Origin: Veillonella parvula DSM 2008
GTDB taxonomy: Bacteria > Bacillota > Negativicutes > Veillonellales > Veillonellaceae
Assembly (NCBI RefSeq): GCF_000024945.1
Contig: NC_013520.1
Coordinates: 644,501-708,500, forward strand
Length of the DNA stretch: 64,000 nucleotides
Direction of reading: 5' to 3'
This document shows positions 44,167-54,735 of this stretch, piece after piece. Position numbers and translations under genes: made by a program. Below the pieces are notes generated by a model. The model had not been told where the DNA came from, searched no databases, and saw nothing but the letters and a program-made list of their open reading frames with translations. The first letter of the stretch is position 1; every line of letters starts with the position of its first letter.

Positions 44167-47100
44167 ATGACCTCAGAAGCAAAAAAAGTACTTGTAATTG
44201 GTTCTGGTCCAATTATTATCGGTCAAGCTGCAGAGTTTGATTATGCTGGTACACAAGCATGCCGTTCCCTTCGAGAAGAGGGTTATAAAGTAGTATTAGT
44301 TAACTCCAACCCTGCTACTATTATGACTGATACAGATATTGCAGACCGCGTATATGTAGAACCGATTAGTCTTGAATTCGTAACAGAAGTTATAAAAAAA
44401 GAACGCCCTTGGGGCTTGTTGGCTACATTAGGTGGTCAAGTAGGTCTTAATATGGCGGTACAATTGTCTGAAGCTGGCGTATTAGAAGAATATGGTGTAA
44501 AACTTCTTGGTACAACTCTTGAAGCCATTAAACAAGCGGAAGACCGTGAGCTTTTCAAAGAAGCGATGAAGGAAATCAACCAACCGGTTCCTGAATCCGA
44601 TATATTTAACGATCTTGAAGAAGCAGTAGCATTTGCTAATCGCATTGGGTATCCTATTATCATCCGCCCTGCATATACATTAGGCGGTACTGGTGGAGGT
44701 ATTGCCCATAATGAAGATGAAATGTATGAAATCACACGTCGTGGTTTGAAACTTTCACCAATCCATCAAATTCTAGCAGAACGTTCCGTTGCAGGCTGGA
44801 AAGAGATTGAATACGAAGTAATGCGCGATAGTGCAGATAACTGCATCATCGTATGTAATATGGAAAATATTGACCCTGTTGGTGTGCATACTGGGGATTC
44901 TATCGTTGTGGCACCAAGCCAAACCTTGAACGATATTCAATACCAAATGCTGCGTACCGCATCTGTAGAGATTATCCGTTATTTAAAAATCGAAGGCGGT
45001 TGTAACGTACAATACGCTTTGAATCCAAATAGCAACGAATATATTGTTATCGAAGTAAACCCTCGCGTATCTCGTTCCTCTGCATTGGCATCTAAGGCAA
45101 CTGGGTACCCAATTGCGAAAGTAGCAGCAAAAATTGCAGTAGGCATGACATTGGATCAAATTACAAATGCTGTAACCGGTGAAACTAAAGCATGCTTTGA
45201 GCCGACTCTTGACTATGTAGTAACTAAGTTTCCACGCTGGCCTTTTGAAAAATTCAACTTGGCAGATCGTACCTTGGGCACACAAATGAAAGCCACTGGC
45301 GAAGTTATGGCCATCGACCGTTCTTTGGAAGGCTCCTTGCTCAAAGCAATTCGTTCCTTGGAAATTGGTTTAGACCATATTGAGCTTAAGAAAATCGCTC
45401 ATGAGTCTATGGAACAATTGATCGAACGTTTACATTTAGTAGATGATGAACGTATCTATGTTGTAGCAGAAGCACTTCGTAAGGGAATTAGTGTAGAAAA
45501 AATCCACTATATTACAAAAATTGATACATTCTTTATTGAAAAAATTAAAAACATTGTTACTGTGGAAAAAGCATTGGCTGAGCAAGGTTTAACAGAGGAT
45601 GTATTGCGCAAAGCAAAACGTTATTCCTTCACTGATTCTGTTATCGCTCGTTATGCTAATACAACTGTAGAAGATGTTCGTGCAAAACGTAAAGAATGGA
45701 ATATTCTTCCAACATATAAATACGTAGATACATGTGCGGCTGAATTCGAATCTAAAACACCGTACTATTACAGTGCTTATGCACAAGAAGACGAAGTTAA
45801 ACCACTAGGCGAAAAATCCGTAGTGGTACTTGGTTCTGGCCCGATTCGTATTGGTCAAGGCGTAGAGTTTGACTACTGCTCCGTACATTCCTCATGGGCC
45901 CTTCGTAAAGCGGGTTATCAATCTATTATGATTAATAACAACCCAGAAACAGTGTCTACAGACTTTGATATTTCTGACTCTTTATACTTTGAGCCATTGA
46001 CTGTGGACGATGTTATGGAAATCATCAATAAAGAACAGCCAGCGGGCGTCATTGCTCAATTTGGTGGTCAAACGGCTATCAATTTGGCAGGCCCATTGGC
46101 AGAACGTGGCGTCAAAATCCTCGGTACATCCGTAGATAGCATCGATATGGCGGAAGACCGTGAACGCTTTGATGAATTGTTGGCGAAACTTGGTATCCCT
46201 CGCCCAGTAGGTGCTCTGGTAACCTCTGATGAAGAAGCACAAGAAGCAGCTAAAAAGTTGAAATACCCATTAATCGTTCGCCCTTCTTATGTATTGGGCG
46301 GTCGTGCGATGGAAATCGTATACAACGATAAAGAGCTTGATGTATACATGAAGGAAGCCGTAGTAGCATCTAAGGAGCATCCTGTTCTTATCGACCGTTA
46401 TATGGTTGGTATGGAGGTAGAGGTTGACGCTATTTCCGACGGTACCGATGTATGTATCCCTGGTATTATGGAACAAATCGAACGCGCCGGTGTTCACTCT
46501 GGTGACTCCATGGCCGTTTATCCAGCTCAACATTTGAGCCAAGAATTGATTGATCAAATCGTTGATTATACACGTCGTATTGCAGTAGGCCTTAATGTTA
46601 AAGGTGTACTTAATATTCAATATATCGTGGCTGATGGTGAACTTAACGTTATTGAAGTTAACCCTCGTTCTAGCCGTACTGTACCATTCATTTCTAAGGT
46701 TACAGGTATCAATATGGTAGAATGTGCAACACGCATTGCCCTTGGTGAAAGCTTAAAAGACTTAGGCTTACCACTTGGTCTTGTACCTAATAAACCATAT
46801 GTAGCTGTAAAAGCACCTGTATTCTCCTTCTCTAAAATGGGTCTTGTAGAAATCGCTCTTGGACCTGAAATGAAGTCTACTGGTGAAGTTATGGGTATTG
46901 GCCGCACGTATTCTGAAGCACTATTTAAAGCTATCAATGGTGCCAACATGCGTATCCCAGAGGATGGTACAATCCTTATGACTGTTGCAGACCGCGATAA
47001 AGAGGAGGCTAGTCAATTAGCAAAAGGCTTTATTGATTTGGGCTATCATATTGAAGCAACTGGTGGTACAGGTAAATACTTCAAAGAACATGGCGTTGAC

Positions 47101-47367
47101 TGCAAGGTAGTTAACAAAATCTCCGAAGGTGATGATAACTGTGCTGACCACATTCGTCAAGACAAAGTCGATCTTGTACTTAATACATTGACTGCAGGGA
47201 AACGACCTGAACGCGAAGGATTCCAATTGCGCCGTCTTGCTGTAGAAATGGGTACACCATGCTTAACAAGTCTCGATACAGCACGGGAAGTATTGCGTGT
47301 TGTGGCGAATCGTAAAGATGATGCGAACTACACTGTAGAAGCATTACAAGATTTTGAATTGGAGTAA
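44167..47367 (+). CDS. carB: Carbamoyl-phosphate synthase large subunit CarB
   Basis: At 1066 residues it is full length. Two homologous ATP-grasp halves (about 1-400 and 545-930) each start with GSGPI-R/I-IGQ, are separated by the oligomerisation domain, and are followed by an allosteric MGS-like domain (about 935-1066). ATP-grasp sequences such as [15 protein letters not shown] and [16 protein letters not shown], with [20 protein letters not shown] in the first half, match the family. It makes carbamoyl phosphate from bicarbonate, ammonia and ATP. Confidence 0.98.
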   Translation: MTSEAKKVLVIGSGPIIIGQAAEFDYAGTQACRSLREEGYKVVLVNSNPATIMTDTDIADRVYVEPISLEFVTEVIKKERPWGLLATLGGQVGLNMAVQLSEAGVLEEYGVKLLGTTLEAIKQAEDRELFKEAMKEINQPVPESDIFNDLEEAVAFANRIGYPIIIRPAYTLGGTGGGIAHNEDEMYEITRRGLKLSPIHQILAERSVAGWKEIEYEVMRDSADNCIIVCNMENIDPVGVHTGDSIVVAPSQTLNDIQYQMLRTASVEIIRYLKIEGGCNVQYALNPNSNEYIVIEVNPRVSRSSALASKATGYPIAKVAAKIAVGMTLDQITNAVTGETKACFEPTLDYVVTKFPRWPFEKFNLADRTLGTQMKATGEVMAIDRSLEGSLLKAIRSLEIGLDHIELKKIAHESMEQLIERLHLVDDERIYVVAEALRKGISVEKIHYITKIDTFFIEKIKNIVTVEKALAEQGLTEDVLRKAKRYSFTDSVIARYANTTVEDVRAKRKEWNILPTYKYVDTCAAEFESKTPYYYSAYAQEDEVKPLGEKSVVVLGSGPIRIGQGVEFDYCSVHSSWALRKAGYQSIMINNNPETVSTDFDISDSLYFEPLTVDDVMEIINKEQPAGVIAQFGGQTAINLAGPLAERGVKILGTSVDSIDMAEDRERFDELLAKLGIPRPVGALVTSDEEAQEAAKKLKYPLIVRPSYVLGGRAMEIVYNDKELDVYMKEAVVASKEHPVLIDRYMVGMEVEVDAISDGTDVCIPGIMEQIERAGVHSGDSMAVYPAQHLSQELIDQIVDYTRRIAVGLNVKGVLNIQYIVADGELNVIEVNPRSSRTVPFISKVTGINMVECATRIALGESLKDLGLPLGLVPNKPYVAVKAPVFSFSKMGLVEIALGPEMKSTGEVMGIGRTYSEALFKAINGANMRIPEDGTILMTVADRDKEEASQLAKGFIDLGYHIEATGGTGKYFKEHGVDCKVVNKISEGDDNCADHIRQDKVDLVLNTLTAGKRPEREGFQLRRLAVEMGTPCLTSLDTAREVLRVVANRKDDANYTVEALQDFELE

Positions 47368-47371
47368 AACC

Positions 47372-48139
47372 ATGAGTGGCTATGTAGAACAGGGCGAAGT
47401 CGTTCGCAATGAGCAAATAGGCTCTGATGTGTGGATTATGGATATTCACGCACCAAAACAGGCAGCAGAAGCAAAGATAGGACAGTTTTGTAATGTTCGC
47501 GTAGCGGACTCTACGGCGCCATTATTGCGCCGTCCTATTAGCTATGCTGGATTTGATGCCCGAAAGGGTACGATTACCCTTTTGTATCGCGTTGTAGGCA
47601 AGGGGACTGAAATTATGACACGTCTCGTTCCTGGCGATACTCTAGATTGCTTAGGTCCTTTGGGAGAACCATTTGTAACATCTAAGAATATGCTTCTCGT
47701 TGGCGGTGGCGTTGGTATTGCACCGATGCTATGTATCGCCTCTCATTTGCAAAAAGGTGAAGAAGCACAAGTTATTCTTGGTTTTAGAAATGAAAGTGAA
47801 ACCTTCTGGGCTGATTTATTTAAAGATACGCCTGTTCAAGTCCACATCACTACTGATGATGGTAGCGTAGGTACAAAAGGCTTCCCTACAGCAATCATGC
47901 CTGACCTAATTAATGCTAATTCGTTTACTTCTGTTATGACTTGTGGTCCTATGCCTATGATGAAAGGCGTAGCACAAGTGGCTAAAGAACTCGATGTGCC
48001 ATGCCAAGTATCTTTAGAAGAGCGCATGGGATGTGGTACGGGCGGTTGCTTAGGTTGCGCTTGTGATGGTGCCGGTGGCAAACGTTATAAGGTTTGTAAG
48101 GATGGTCCTGTATTCCCAGCTGAGGAGGTGTTCTTTTAA
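47372..48139 (+). CDS. pyrK: Dihydroorotate dehydrogenase electron transfer subunit PyrK
   Basis: ATG 47372 follows GGAG; the frame back to 47354 lies in carB. The 255-residue protein has an FAD-binding domain (RRPISYAGFD), an NAD-binding region (LLVGGGVGIAPML) and a C-terminal [2Fe-2S] cluster site with Cys in ERMGCGTGGCLGCACDG. It passes electrons from PyrD to NAD+. It overlaps pyrD by one base, so the two subunits are coupled. Confidence 0.96.
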   Translation: MSGYVEQGEVVRNEQIGSDVWIMDIHAPKQAAEAKIGQFCNVRVADSTAPLLRRPISYAGFDARKGTITLLYRVVGKGTEIMTRLVPGDTLDCLGPLGEPFVTSKNMLLVGGGVGIAPMLCIASHLQKGEEAQVILGFRNESETFWADLFKDTPVQVHITTDDGSVGTKGFPTAIMPDLINANSFTSVMTCGPMPMMKGVAQVAKELDVPCQVSLEERMGCGTGGCLGCACDGAGGKRYKVCKDGPVFPAEEVFF

Positions 48140-49089
48140 TGCGTGAACGCGATTTAAATAACACTGTTACGCCAAATCCAAAGCTTGCTATTGATTACTG
48201 CGGAATTAAGATGAAAAATCCTATTATTGCTGCATCTGGCACCTTTGGTAATGGCCCTGAGTATGCTGGTTATTTAGACCTTAGTAATGAAGTAGGTGCT
48301 ATTTCTGTAAAAGGCTTAACACCTAAAGGTCGTCATGGTAATCCTGGCACTCGCATTGCAGAAACACCATCTGGCGTATTGAACTGCATTGGCCTTGAAA
48401 ATCCTGGGGCTGAACATTTTGTTAGGAAAATTCTACCGGATCTTGAGAAATATGATGTACCATTGCTAGCGAATATGTCTGCTGGTACGGTAGAGGAATT
48501 TGCGTGGATGGCAGAGACACTATCTGTAGATGGTATTGCAGGCCTTGAAGTTAATGTATCTTGCCCAAATGTAGAATGTGAAGGCATGGCTTTTGGTATA
48601 GATCCAAAGGTAGTAGAACAGGTAACAAAAGCGGTTCGTAAAGTAACAGATAAGCCCGTTATTGTAAAACTTTCACCAAATGTAACAGACATTGTAGAAA
48701 TCGCAAAGGCTGTTGAGGCCGGTGGTGGTAATGGAGTAAGTCTCATTAATACCTTGTTGGGCATGGCTATAGATATTCACCGTCGTAAACCTGTATTGGG
48801 GAATATTTATGGTGGATTATCTGGCCCAGCCGTAAAGCCCGTGGCTCTTCGCATGGTTCATCAAGTTTATAAAGGGGTAACTATTCCTATTATTGGTCTT
48901 GGTGGTATCATGACTGGCACAGATGCTATCGAATTTATGATGGCAGGGGCGCAAGCTGTTCAAGTTGGTACAGCTACGATGGTAGATCCAACAGCAATTT
49001 CACGTATTGCCCGTGAAATGAGCGAATATGTAGAACAACATAATCTTAACAGCATCACTGATATTGTAGGTGCTGTTCATCAAGCTTAA
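48139..49089 (+). CDS. pyrD: Dihydroorotate dehydrogenase catalytic subunit PyrD (class 1B)
   Basis: This 316-residue FMN enzyme oxidises dihydroorotate to orotate. IAASGTFGNGPEYAGYLD, the catalytic Cys in LEVNVSCPNVECEG, GGLSGPAVKPVALRM and GLGGIMTGTDAIEFMMAGA identify the 1B class, which works with PyrK. It is the last gene of the operon; pyrE and pyrF are not in this window. Confidence 0.97.
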   Translation: MRERDLNNTVTPNPKLAIDYCGIKMKNPIIAASGTFGNGPEYAGYLDLSNEVGAISVKGLTPKGRHGNPGTRIAETPSGVLNCIGLENPGAEHFVRKILPDLEKYDVPLLANMSAGTVEEFAWMAETLSVDGIAGLEVNVSCPNVECEGMAFGIDPKVVEQVTKAVRKVTDKPVIVKLSPNVTDIVEIAKAVEAGGGNGVSLINTLLGMAIDIHRRKPVLGNIYGGLSGPAVKPVALRMVHQVYKGVTIPIIGLGGIMTGTDAIEFMMAGAQAVQVGTATMVDPTAISRIAREMSEYVEQHNLNSITDIVGAVHQA

Positions 49090-49153
49090 CACAATCTTAT
49101 CTACGGTGAACTTAAGCAACCATAAGCTTTGCCGTAATGTAAAATCTGATACA

Positions 49154-49188
49154 AAAAGACCTAGTACAAATTGTACTAGGTCTTTTCT
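49154..49188. terminator. Terminator after pyrD (bidirectional)
   Basis: AAAAGACCTAGTACAA (49154-49169) pairs perfectly with TTGTACTAGGTCTTTT (49171-49186). It can serve both pyrD (+) and the LysR gene (-). Confidence 0.92.
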
Positions 49189-49277
49189 TATGTATTGTAT
49201 TGGCATCTATAATCAAATAGGTACCAATCATATGAGCTGTTAATGTCATATTATGGTAATAGTATGTACAAATATGA

Positions 49278-50168
49278 TTATACATAGGCTTTGTAAAAGT
49301 CAATAAATTGCTGTGCTACTGGGGAAAGTGCATGGCCTTTAAGTGTGATAAAAGCTTTTTTGAAATCTCCCGAGAATTCTGGCAATTTGATGCGAGCCAT
49401 TTTGCGATGATTAATAAGTTCCTTAGCGTCCATTGGGACTAAAGAAACTGTACGACCAGAAGAGGCCCACTCAATAGCTGAGCTTTTTGTTGTAGTTATA
49501 GCTACTGCATTAAGTTGCTCCATATCTGTTAAGCTAGACTGCATAATCATTCGAACAGAGCCACCAGAAAGGGATAGAGGACATTTTTTTATGTCTTCCC
49601 ACGTGATGGTATCATGCTCACGATCTGTCCAGAATACATCACGACGGAAAATAGCGTATAAATGCTCTTCTTGGGTAAGCAGGATATCGAATTTATCGAC
49701 ATCTACCATTTGAATATTGGCGATACCTAATTCGGCGCTACCATTGATGAGTTGGGTCACTACATTTGTCATAAGTCCTTCATAAATTTCAAAATGGACA
49801 GATGGATATTTCATGGAAAAAGCTGGTAAATATTGCTGTACGATTGGCGTTGAACGAGATGCAGACGTCGCAATACGTAAAGTACCTTCAATGCGTGAAT
49901 TCAATTGTTGTACAGCATTATATGTAGATTCTTCAATAGAGCAGAGTTGTTGCGCTTTTTCGTAGAAGATTTTACCAGCATCTGTTAATTGTAAGTTTGA
50001 TCCTCGTTGGCCGCGTTTAATGTTGATTAATTGAGCCCCAAATTCAGCCTCTAAATATTTCAACTGCTTACTTAACGCTGGTTGTGTAATATGAAGAATC
50101 TCTGCGGCCTGTGTCATATTGCCCGTTTGAACAAGGGTAATAAAATTGTGGTAGTAAGATGTATCCAT
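49278..50168 (-). CDS. LysR-family transcriptional regulator
   Basis: This 296-residue protein has an N-terminal winged helix-turn-helix (TGNMTQAAEILHITQPALSKQLKYLEAEF, residues about 15-43) and a C-terminal periplasmic-binding-type effector domain (about 90-290). The target and ligand are unknown. LysR genes often control a divergent neighbour; here the divergent gene is the 61-residue basic protein at 50364-50549. Confidence 0.92.
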   Translation of the reverse strand: MDTSYYHNFITLVQTGNMTQAAEILHITQPALSKQLKYLEAEFGAQLINIKRGQRGSNLQLTDAGKIFYEKAQQLCSIEESTYNAVQQLNSRIEGTLRIATSASRSTPIVQQYLPAFSMKYPSVHFEIYEGLMTNVVTQLINGSAELGIANIQMVDVDKFDILLTQEEHLYAIFRRDVFWTDREHDTITWEDIKKCPLSLSGGSVRMIMQSSLTDMEQLNAVAITTTKSSAIEWASSGRTVSLVPMDAKELINHRKMARIKLPEFSGDFKKAFITLKGHALSPVAQQFIDFYKAYV

Positions 50169-50289
50169 AGAATCTCCCTATTATACACATAATATGATAA
50201 ATAAAAATTATAACGAACTAAGTAACGGTCATTTCACATTTAATAAAATGCTATATATACTAAATTCAACAAAGTAATAGAAAGTAAAT

Positions 50290-50316
50290 TGAGTTTTAAA
50301 TTATCTTTCTATACTT
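50290..50316 (+). promoter_or_regulatory. Possible promoter of the 61-residue protein
   Basis: TTGAGT (50290-50295) and TATACT (50311-50316) are 15 bp apart, shorter than ideal. The region 50169-50363 is otherwise AT-rich and is the expected location of LysR binding sites. Confidence 0.4.
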
Positions 50317-50363
50317 ATCACAAATTTTGATATACAACAAGAGTTAAGAAAGCAGGTACTACT

Positions 50364-50549
50364 ATGGGCGTGGTAAAAAGAACCTTAGGTCAAGCAATTC
50401 GTAATTGGGAAGCACGTAGATTAATGACGGCTCGTAATAAAATTAGCCGGAAAAAACAATTAGAACGAGTATGGCCTTATCCTATGACTAAGGAAAAACG
50501 TCGTGAACTCGGTCAAGGCATAGCCGGTTTAGTTAATAACGGCAATTAA
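50364..50549 (+). CDS. Small basic protein of unknown function
   Basis: This is a 61-residue product rich in Arg and Lys (MGVVKRTLGQAIRNWEARRL...). It has a moderate RBS (CAGGT, 6 nt before the ATG) and its own possible promoter. No family is recognised. The charge and lack of hydrophobic segments suggest a cytoplasmic, possibly nucleic-acid-binding protein (inference). It lies between two minus-strand genes, which makes a chance frame less likely but not excluded. Confidence 0.55.
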   Translation: MGVVKRTLGQAIRNWEARRLMTARNKISRKKQLERVWPYPMTKEKRRELGQGIAGLVNNGN

Positions 50550-50563
50550 AAGTTTGGAATCTA

Positions 50564-51226
50564 CTAACTAGATGATTTATCTAGTGGTAGTACCACCTCA
50601 ATAGAATCTAATACAGTACAAGTAGCAGCTCCATGACTTATGTCTTGGAGCTCTTTTTGTATGTGCTCTACATCAGTAGGTGGTATTAGAATTGTAATGT
50701 CTACATATTCACCAAAGCTTGCTTCATAATGTAATTTTTCGTCTTGGGCATATCTTTCTACTGCTCCATACAGCGAATAGTCAATCTTTGCTTGTACTCG
50801 GGTTCGTGTTGTATGTAGTTCTTTAGGGGCAAGACGTAAGGTTTCCGCAACAGAGTGTGAATAGGCCCGAATCAAGCCACCAGCGCCCAATTTAATACCT
50901 CCAAAATAACGCGTTACGACGACGGCTACATTGGTAATGCCAGTCTTTTTGAGTACTTCTAGCATTGGTTTACCTGCTGTACCTGATGGTTCTCCATTAT
51001 CGGAAGATCGTTGTTGTTCTTGCTGTGGGCCTAATGCATAGGCTGTACAGTTATGGCGCGCATCCCAGAATTCTTTATTGATGCGGCTTATAAAGGTTTG
51101 GGCTTCCTCTTCAGTCTTGCAAGGATATACAGTTGTTATAAACCGTGATTTTTCAACAACATATTCATGGCGAAATTCTTTTGCTAGAGAAATAAATTCC
51201 ACCGTAGGGCTTATTGATTCAGACAT
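50564..51226 (-). CDS. YigZ/IMPACT-family protein
   Basis: This 220-residue protein has the IMPACT N-terminal domain (about 15-130) with KSRFITTVYPCKTEEEAQ and the signature SDNGEPSGTAGKPMLEVL, followed by TRYFGGIKLGAGGLIRAYS. A ferredoxin-fold C-terminal domain (about 140-210) follows. The biochemical role in bacteria is not established. GGAGGTG precedes the start on the minus strand. Confidence 0.93.
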   Translation of the reverse strand: MSESISPTVEFISLAKEFRHEYVVEKSRFITTVYPCKTEEEAQTFISRINKEFWDARHNCTAYALGPQQEQQRSSDNGEPSGTAGKPMLEVLKKTGITNVAVVVTRYFGGIKLGAGGLIRAYSHSVAETLRLAPKELHTTRTRVQAKIDYSLYGAVERYAQDEKLHYEASFGEYVDITILIPPTDVEHIQKELQDISHGAATCTVLDSIEVVLPLDKSSS

Positions 51227-51621
51227 ATATTCACCTCCTTTGGAATCAAAGTTTATGTTTATTCATCATCACTTTATTATAATCTATTTATGAAGGCTAT
51301 GTATAGGTAAAAGCGGTTAATTCCCTTATAAAAAAGAAATACCACCCTATATTTGGTAGGATATTGACGTAATGAGAATTTATGTTATTATTAAATATAG
51401 ATATATGAGTAGTTACTCATGAAATATGTTCAATATTGAAGTTTTAGAGTATATTAAACATTCTTAGTGAACCTGTTTATGGCTATTTTATTTACAATAG
51501 GGTATATATCATTTTTATAGACCGATGTTTAGACGTGTATTTAAGTATATAGATACAAAATATAGTACGGATTTGTAATAATATAGTAAGTTGTAAGATA
51601 AGATATATGTATCTACAGAGT
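51227..51621. other. AT-rich intergenic region between yigZ-like gene and copper ATPase
   Basis: This stretch holds the divergent start regions of both genes. A candidate + promoter is TTGACG (51364-51369), 16 bp, TATTAT (51386-51391), which would leave a leader of over 230 nt. No coding sequence or clear metal-regulator operator was recognised. Confidence 0.45.
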
Positions 51622-51631
51622 AGAAAGGCCT

Positions 51632-53812
51632 ATGAATATGAGCGTAAAAAAACAAGAATTTGATATTACAGGTATGCACTGTGCAGCCTGTGTAAAACGC
51701 GTTGAAAACGTTGTTTCTAAAGTCGAGGGCGTAGAATCTGTTAAGGTCAACCTCTTAACTCGAAAGGGGAGCGTTGAATATAAAGATGGCGCTACTATAG
51801 ATTCACAACAGATTATTGATGCCATTACGAATATTGGTTTTGGTGCTACAGAAGCAGACGAAACAAAGCAAGAAATAGAAAAGGTTAACTTAAAACCTCA
51901 TATTATACGACTTATTATTGCCGCCTGTATGGCAGTACCGATGATGATTAATATGACCTTACATCGATTTGGTATTCAGGCATTGCCTGTATGGGTAGAG
52001 TTTGTTCTTGCTACTATTGCTCAGTTCGGTCCTGGTCTTATGTTCTATAAGAGCGCCTGGAGTGCAGTGAAAAATGGGGCGCTTACGATGGATGTACTCG
52101 TAGTAATGGGCACGACGGTAGCTTATCTATTCAGTATCTATAACTGGCAATTTCACCCTGAATTAGGCCCTCATGGAATATATTTTGAAACCTCTGCGTG
52201 GCTCATTACTTTTATCCTTCTTGGTAAACTTTTAGAAGAGATTGCAAAAGGGCGTACCTCCGAAGCACTTCAAAAATTGATTGCCTTACAACCTGCAACG
52301 GCTCATGTGTTGCGTGATGGAGAATTTATTGATATCCCTACATCTAAGGTGGTAGCCGGTGATATTTTACAAGTTCGTGCAGGTGAAAAAATCCCTGTTG
52401 ATGGCACGATTACTGAGGGATATTCCACAGTAGATGAGGCTATGCTGACCGGTGAAAGCTTACCGGTAGAAAAACAAGTTGGTTCTGAAGTTATTGGTGC
52501 TACTATAAACCTAAGTGGTGCTTTTACCATGGAAGCCAAGCGTATCGGTTCCGATACGATGTTGTCTCAAATTATCAAGGTTGTAGAAGAGGCACAAACC
52601 TCCAAGGCTAGTATTCAACGTATTGCAGATATCGTGGCTCAATATTTTGTACCGACCGTTATTGGCCTTGCTGTTTTGACAGGTCTTGTGTGGTACTTCA
52701 TTATGGGAGATTCTATTAACGTTGCTCTCATTAATGCAACAGCGGTACTGGTTATCGCATGTCCTTGTGCGCTTGGCCTTGCTACACCAACATCTATCAT
52801 GGTTGGGTCTGGCCTTGGTGCGGAACACGGTGTGCTCATCAAGAGTGCAGAATATCTTGAAAAAGCGGGTAAACTCGATGCCATTGTTATGGATAAAACC
52901 GGTACCCTTACACAGGGTGTATTGGATGTGACGGCTTTTAAAAATTATAATGGTGATGAAAGTACTAATATGTCTATTATGATGGCTCTTGAAAGTGGTA
53001 CATCTCATCCGATTGCAAAGGCCATGGTTTACTATGGTGAAGATCATGGCTATAAAGGTAAAGCTGTTGAACTTGAAAGTTTTGCTGATGTACCAGGTAA
53101 AGGGTTACAAGGTGCATACCAAGGCGTATCCGTACAACTTGGGCACAGTCGTTGGATGAATGAACTAGGTTATGATTTAACGGCGGTTCAAGAAGATATT
53201 TTACAATTTGAAGAACAAGGTGCTTCCGTATCTGTTCTAGCTGTAGATGGCGTTGTTAGTGCTTTGTGGGCTGTAGAAGACGAATTACGTCCAGAAACTA
53301 TCGAGGTTGTAAAAGAGTTACATGCTCAAGGTATTGATGTATGGATGCTTACTGGTGATAATCGTCGAACTGCTCAATATATTGCTAAACAGGCGGGTAT
53401 CTCCCATGTTATAGCTGAAGTATTGCCTCAAGACAAGGCTAGCAAGGTAAAAGAATTACAAGATAAAGGTCTTGTAGTGGGGATGGTTGGTGACGGTATC
53501 AATGATGCTCCTGCTCTCGTTACGGCAGATATTGGTTTTGCTATTGGCAGTGGTACAGATATTGCGGTAGAAGCAGCCGACATCGTCCTTGTACGAAATG
53601 ATTTACATACCTTGGTACAAGCAGTACGACTCAGCCGTAAGACAATGACCAACATTAAACAAAACCTATTCTGGGCATTGATCTTTAACTGTATTGGCAT
53701 TCCTTTGGCCGCTATTGGTGCGTTAAATCCTATGATTGCTGGTACAGCGATGGCATTTAGCTCTGTTACAGTTGTAAGTAATTCACTTCGTTTGAAGCGA
53801 GCTAAAATTTAA
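51632..53812 (+). CDS. copA: Copper-type P1B ATPase (CopA-like)
   Basis: This 726-residue heavy-metal P-type ATPase has one N-terminal HMA domain with GMHCAAC (Cys17, Cys20). It has the transmembrane metal site CPC (Cys377-Pro-Cys379), the phosphorylation motif DKTGTLT (Asp421), the HP motif in [11 protein letters not shown] and the hinge [10 protein letters not shown]. The last helices carry [17 protein letters not shown], the Met/Ser pattern typical of Cu(I) exporters. ATG 51632 and ATG 51638 are both usable behind AGAAAGG. It stands alone, without copZ or csoR next to it. Copper export is inferred from the motifs. Confidence 0.92.
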   Translation: MNMSVKKQEFDITGMHCAACVKRVENVVSKVEGVESVKVNLLTRKGSVEYKDGATIDSQQIIDAITNIGFGATEADETKQEIEKVNLKPHIIRLIIAACMAVPMMINMTLHRFGIQALPVWVEFVLATIAQFGPGLMFYKSAWSAVKNGALTMDVLVVMGTTVAYLFSIYNWQFHPELGPHGIYFETSAWLITFILLGKLLEEIAKGRTSEALQKLIALQPATAHVLRDGEFIDIPTSKVVAGDILQVRAGEKIPVDGTITEGYSTVDEAMLTGESLPVEKQVGSEVIGATINLSGAFTMEAKRIGSDTMLSQIIKVVEEAQTSKASIQRIADIVAQYFVPTVIGLAVLTGLVWYFIMGDSINVALINATAVLVIACPCALGLATPTSIMVGSGLGAEHGVLIKSAEYLEKAGKLDAIVMDKTGTLTQGVLDVTAFKNYNGDESTNMSIMMALESGTSHPIAKAMVYYGEDHGYKGKAVELESFADVPGKGLQGAYQGVSVQLGHSRWMNELGYDLTAVQEDILQFEEQGASVSVLAVDGVVSALWAVEDELRPETIEVVKELHAQGIDVWMLTGDNRRTAQYIAKQAGISHVIAEVLPQDKASKVKELQDKGLVVGMVGDGINDAPALVTADIGFAIGSGTDIAVEAADIVLVRNDLHTLVQAVRLSRKTMTNIKQNLFWALIFNCIGIPLAAIGALNPMIAGTAMAFSSVTVVSNSLRLKRAKI

Positions 53813-53837
53813 GATTATACATATAATTGAATACTAT

Positions 53838-53871
53838 AAAGCACCTATACAGATGTATAGGTGCTTTATTA
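53838..53871 (+). terminator. Terminator after copA
   Basis: AAAGCACCTATACA (53838-53851) pairs perfectly with TGTATAGGTGCTTT (53854-53867), ending in a T-rich tail. Confidence 0.9.
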
Positions 53872-53973
53872 TATCTACAGACATATAGTTAAGTATATAT
53901 TTATATCTTATATTGAGACGTGAAATGGATATTTAATTCCTACGATAATGGTGTTTTTAGACGGCTTATGATT

Positions 53974-53982
53974 TGTTATACT
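53974..53982 (+). promoter_or_regulatory. Extended -10 promoter of the ECF S component
   Basis: TGTTATACT (53974-53982) is an extended -10 element with TATACT at 53977-53982, about 32 bp before the gene. No good -35 was found. Confidence 0.55.
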
Positions 53983-54013
53983 GAATATAGTAATTGATTT
54001 AAAAGAGAGGTTC

Positions 54014-54547
54014 ATGATTATGAAATTAAGTACTCGAGACATTGTCTATATTGGTTTTATTGCCGCGTTATGTGCAGTGGCTACTACAATTCGCATTGAA
54101 ATACCAGGTGGCGCTATGGTTCATTTAGGATCGGCTGCACTCTTTACAACATCTATACTTTTTGGTGGATTATATGGAGGCTTGGGTGCGGCAATTGGAT
54201 CTGCACTATTTGATCTCTTTGGTGGTCATACACAGTACATCGTATTTTCTTTCTTTATTAAAGGAATTGCAGGACTTATCGTAGGTGGTATGACTGCAGG
54301 CTATTTGCCACCCTCTATTACAAAACCAACTGCATCCTTTGGTCGTATTTTAGTAGCCCTTATTATTGGTGCTGTTTGGACCGCTTTTGGCTACTTCCTT
54401 GCGTGGTGGTTCGTTCTTGAAAGTGCGGTCGTGGCGGCTAGTAAAATTCAATACTCTTTGATTACAAGTGCCGCAGGAATTGTGGTTGCTATTGTATTAA
54501 CCCCTAAATTACAAATGATAGTGCGCAGATTGTTTACTAAAAATTAA
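54014..54547 (+). CDS. ECF transporter S component (substrate unknown)
   Basis: This 177-residue integral membrane protein has five or six helices, opening with STRDIVYIGFIAALCAVATTI and containing GGLYGGLGAAIGSALFDLFGG, the small-residue pattern of ECF substrate-binding subunits. No EcfA/EcfT genes are adjacent, so it probably shares a common energising module. No vitamin riboswitch is visible upstream to name the substrate. ATG 54020 is an alternative start. Confidence 0.82.
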   Translation: MIMKLSTRDIVYIGFIAALCAVATTIRIEIPGGAMVHLGSAALFTTSILFGGLYGGLGAAIGSALFDLFGGHTQYIVFSFFIKGIAGLIVGGMTAGYLPPSITKPTASFGRILVALIIGAVWTAFGYFLAWWFVLESAVVAASKIQYSLITSAAGIVVAIVLTPKLQMIVRRLFTKN

Positions 54548-54641
54548 TTGCTACAATGTCTTAGCATGTTTTAGTTAGGCACTGCTAAAAAAGCTATAAT
54601 AATCTGATACATTGATAAATAAACTATCATATCGATAAATA

Positions 54642-54687
54642 AAAAAGCCTTTAGTTGCTAAATTAGTTTAGCGTCTAAAGGCTTTTT
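54642..54687. terminator. Bidirectional terminator between ECF gene and RclA-like gene
   Basis: AAAAAGCCTTTAG (54642-54654) pairs with CTAAAGGCTTTTT (54675-54687), with an inner GCTAA/TTAGC stem. A-tract and T-tract on either side allow it to serve both strands. Confidence 0.9.
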
Positions 54688-54735
54688 GGTTAGGTTATTA
54701 TTTTATAATTAGTGATTGTATTAGCTATTAAATTA

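Noticed and set aside
50568-50584. CTAGAT-N5-ATCTAG as a terminator between the small basic gene and the YigZ-like gene
   Set aside because: It is only 6 bp, AT-rich, lacks a T-tract and lies inside the end of the minus-strand gene.
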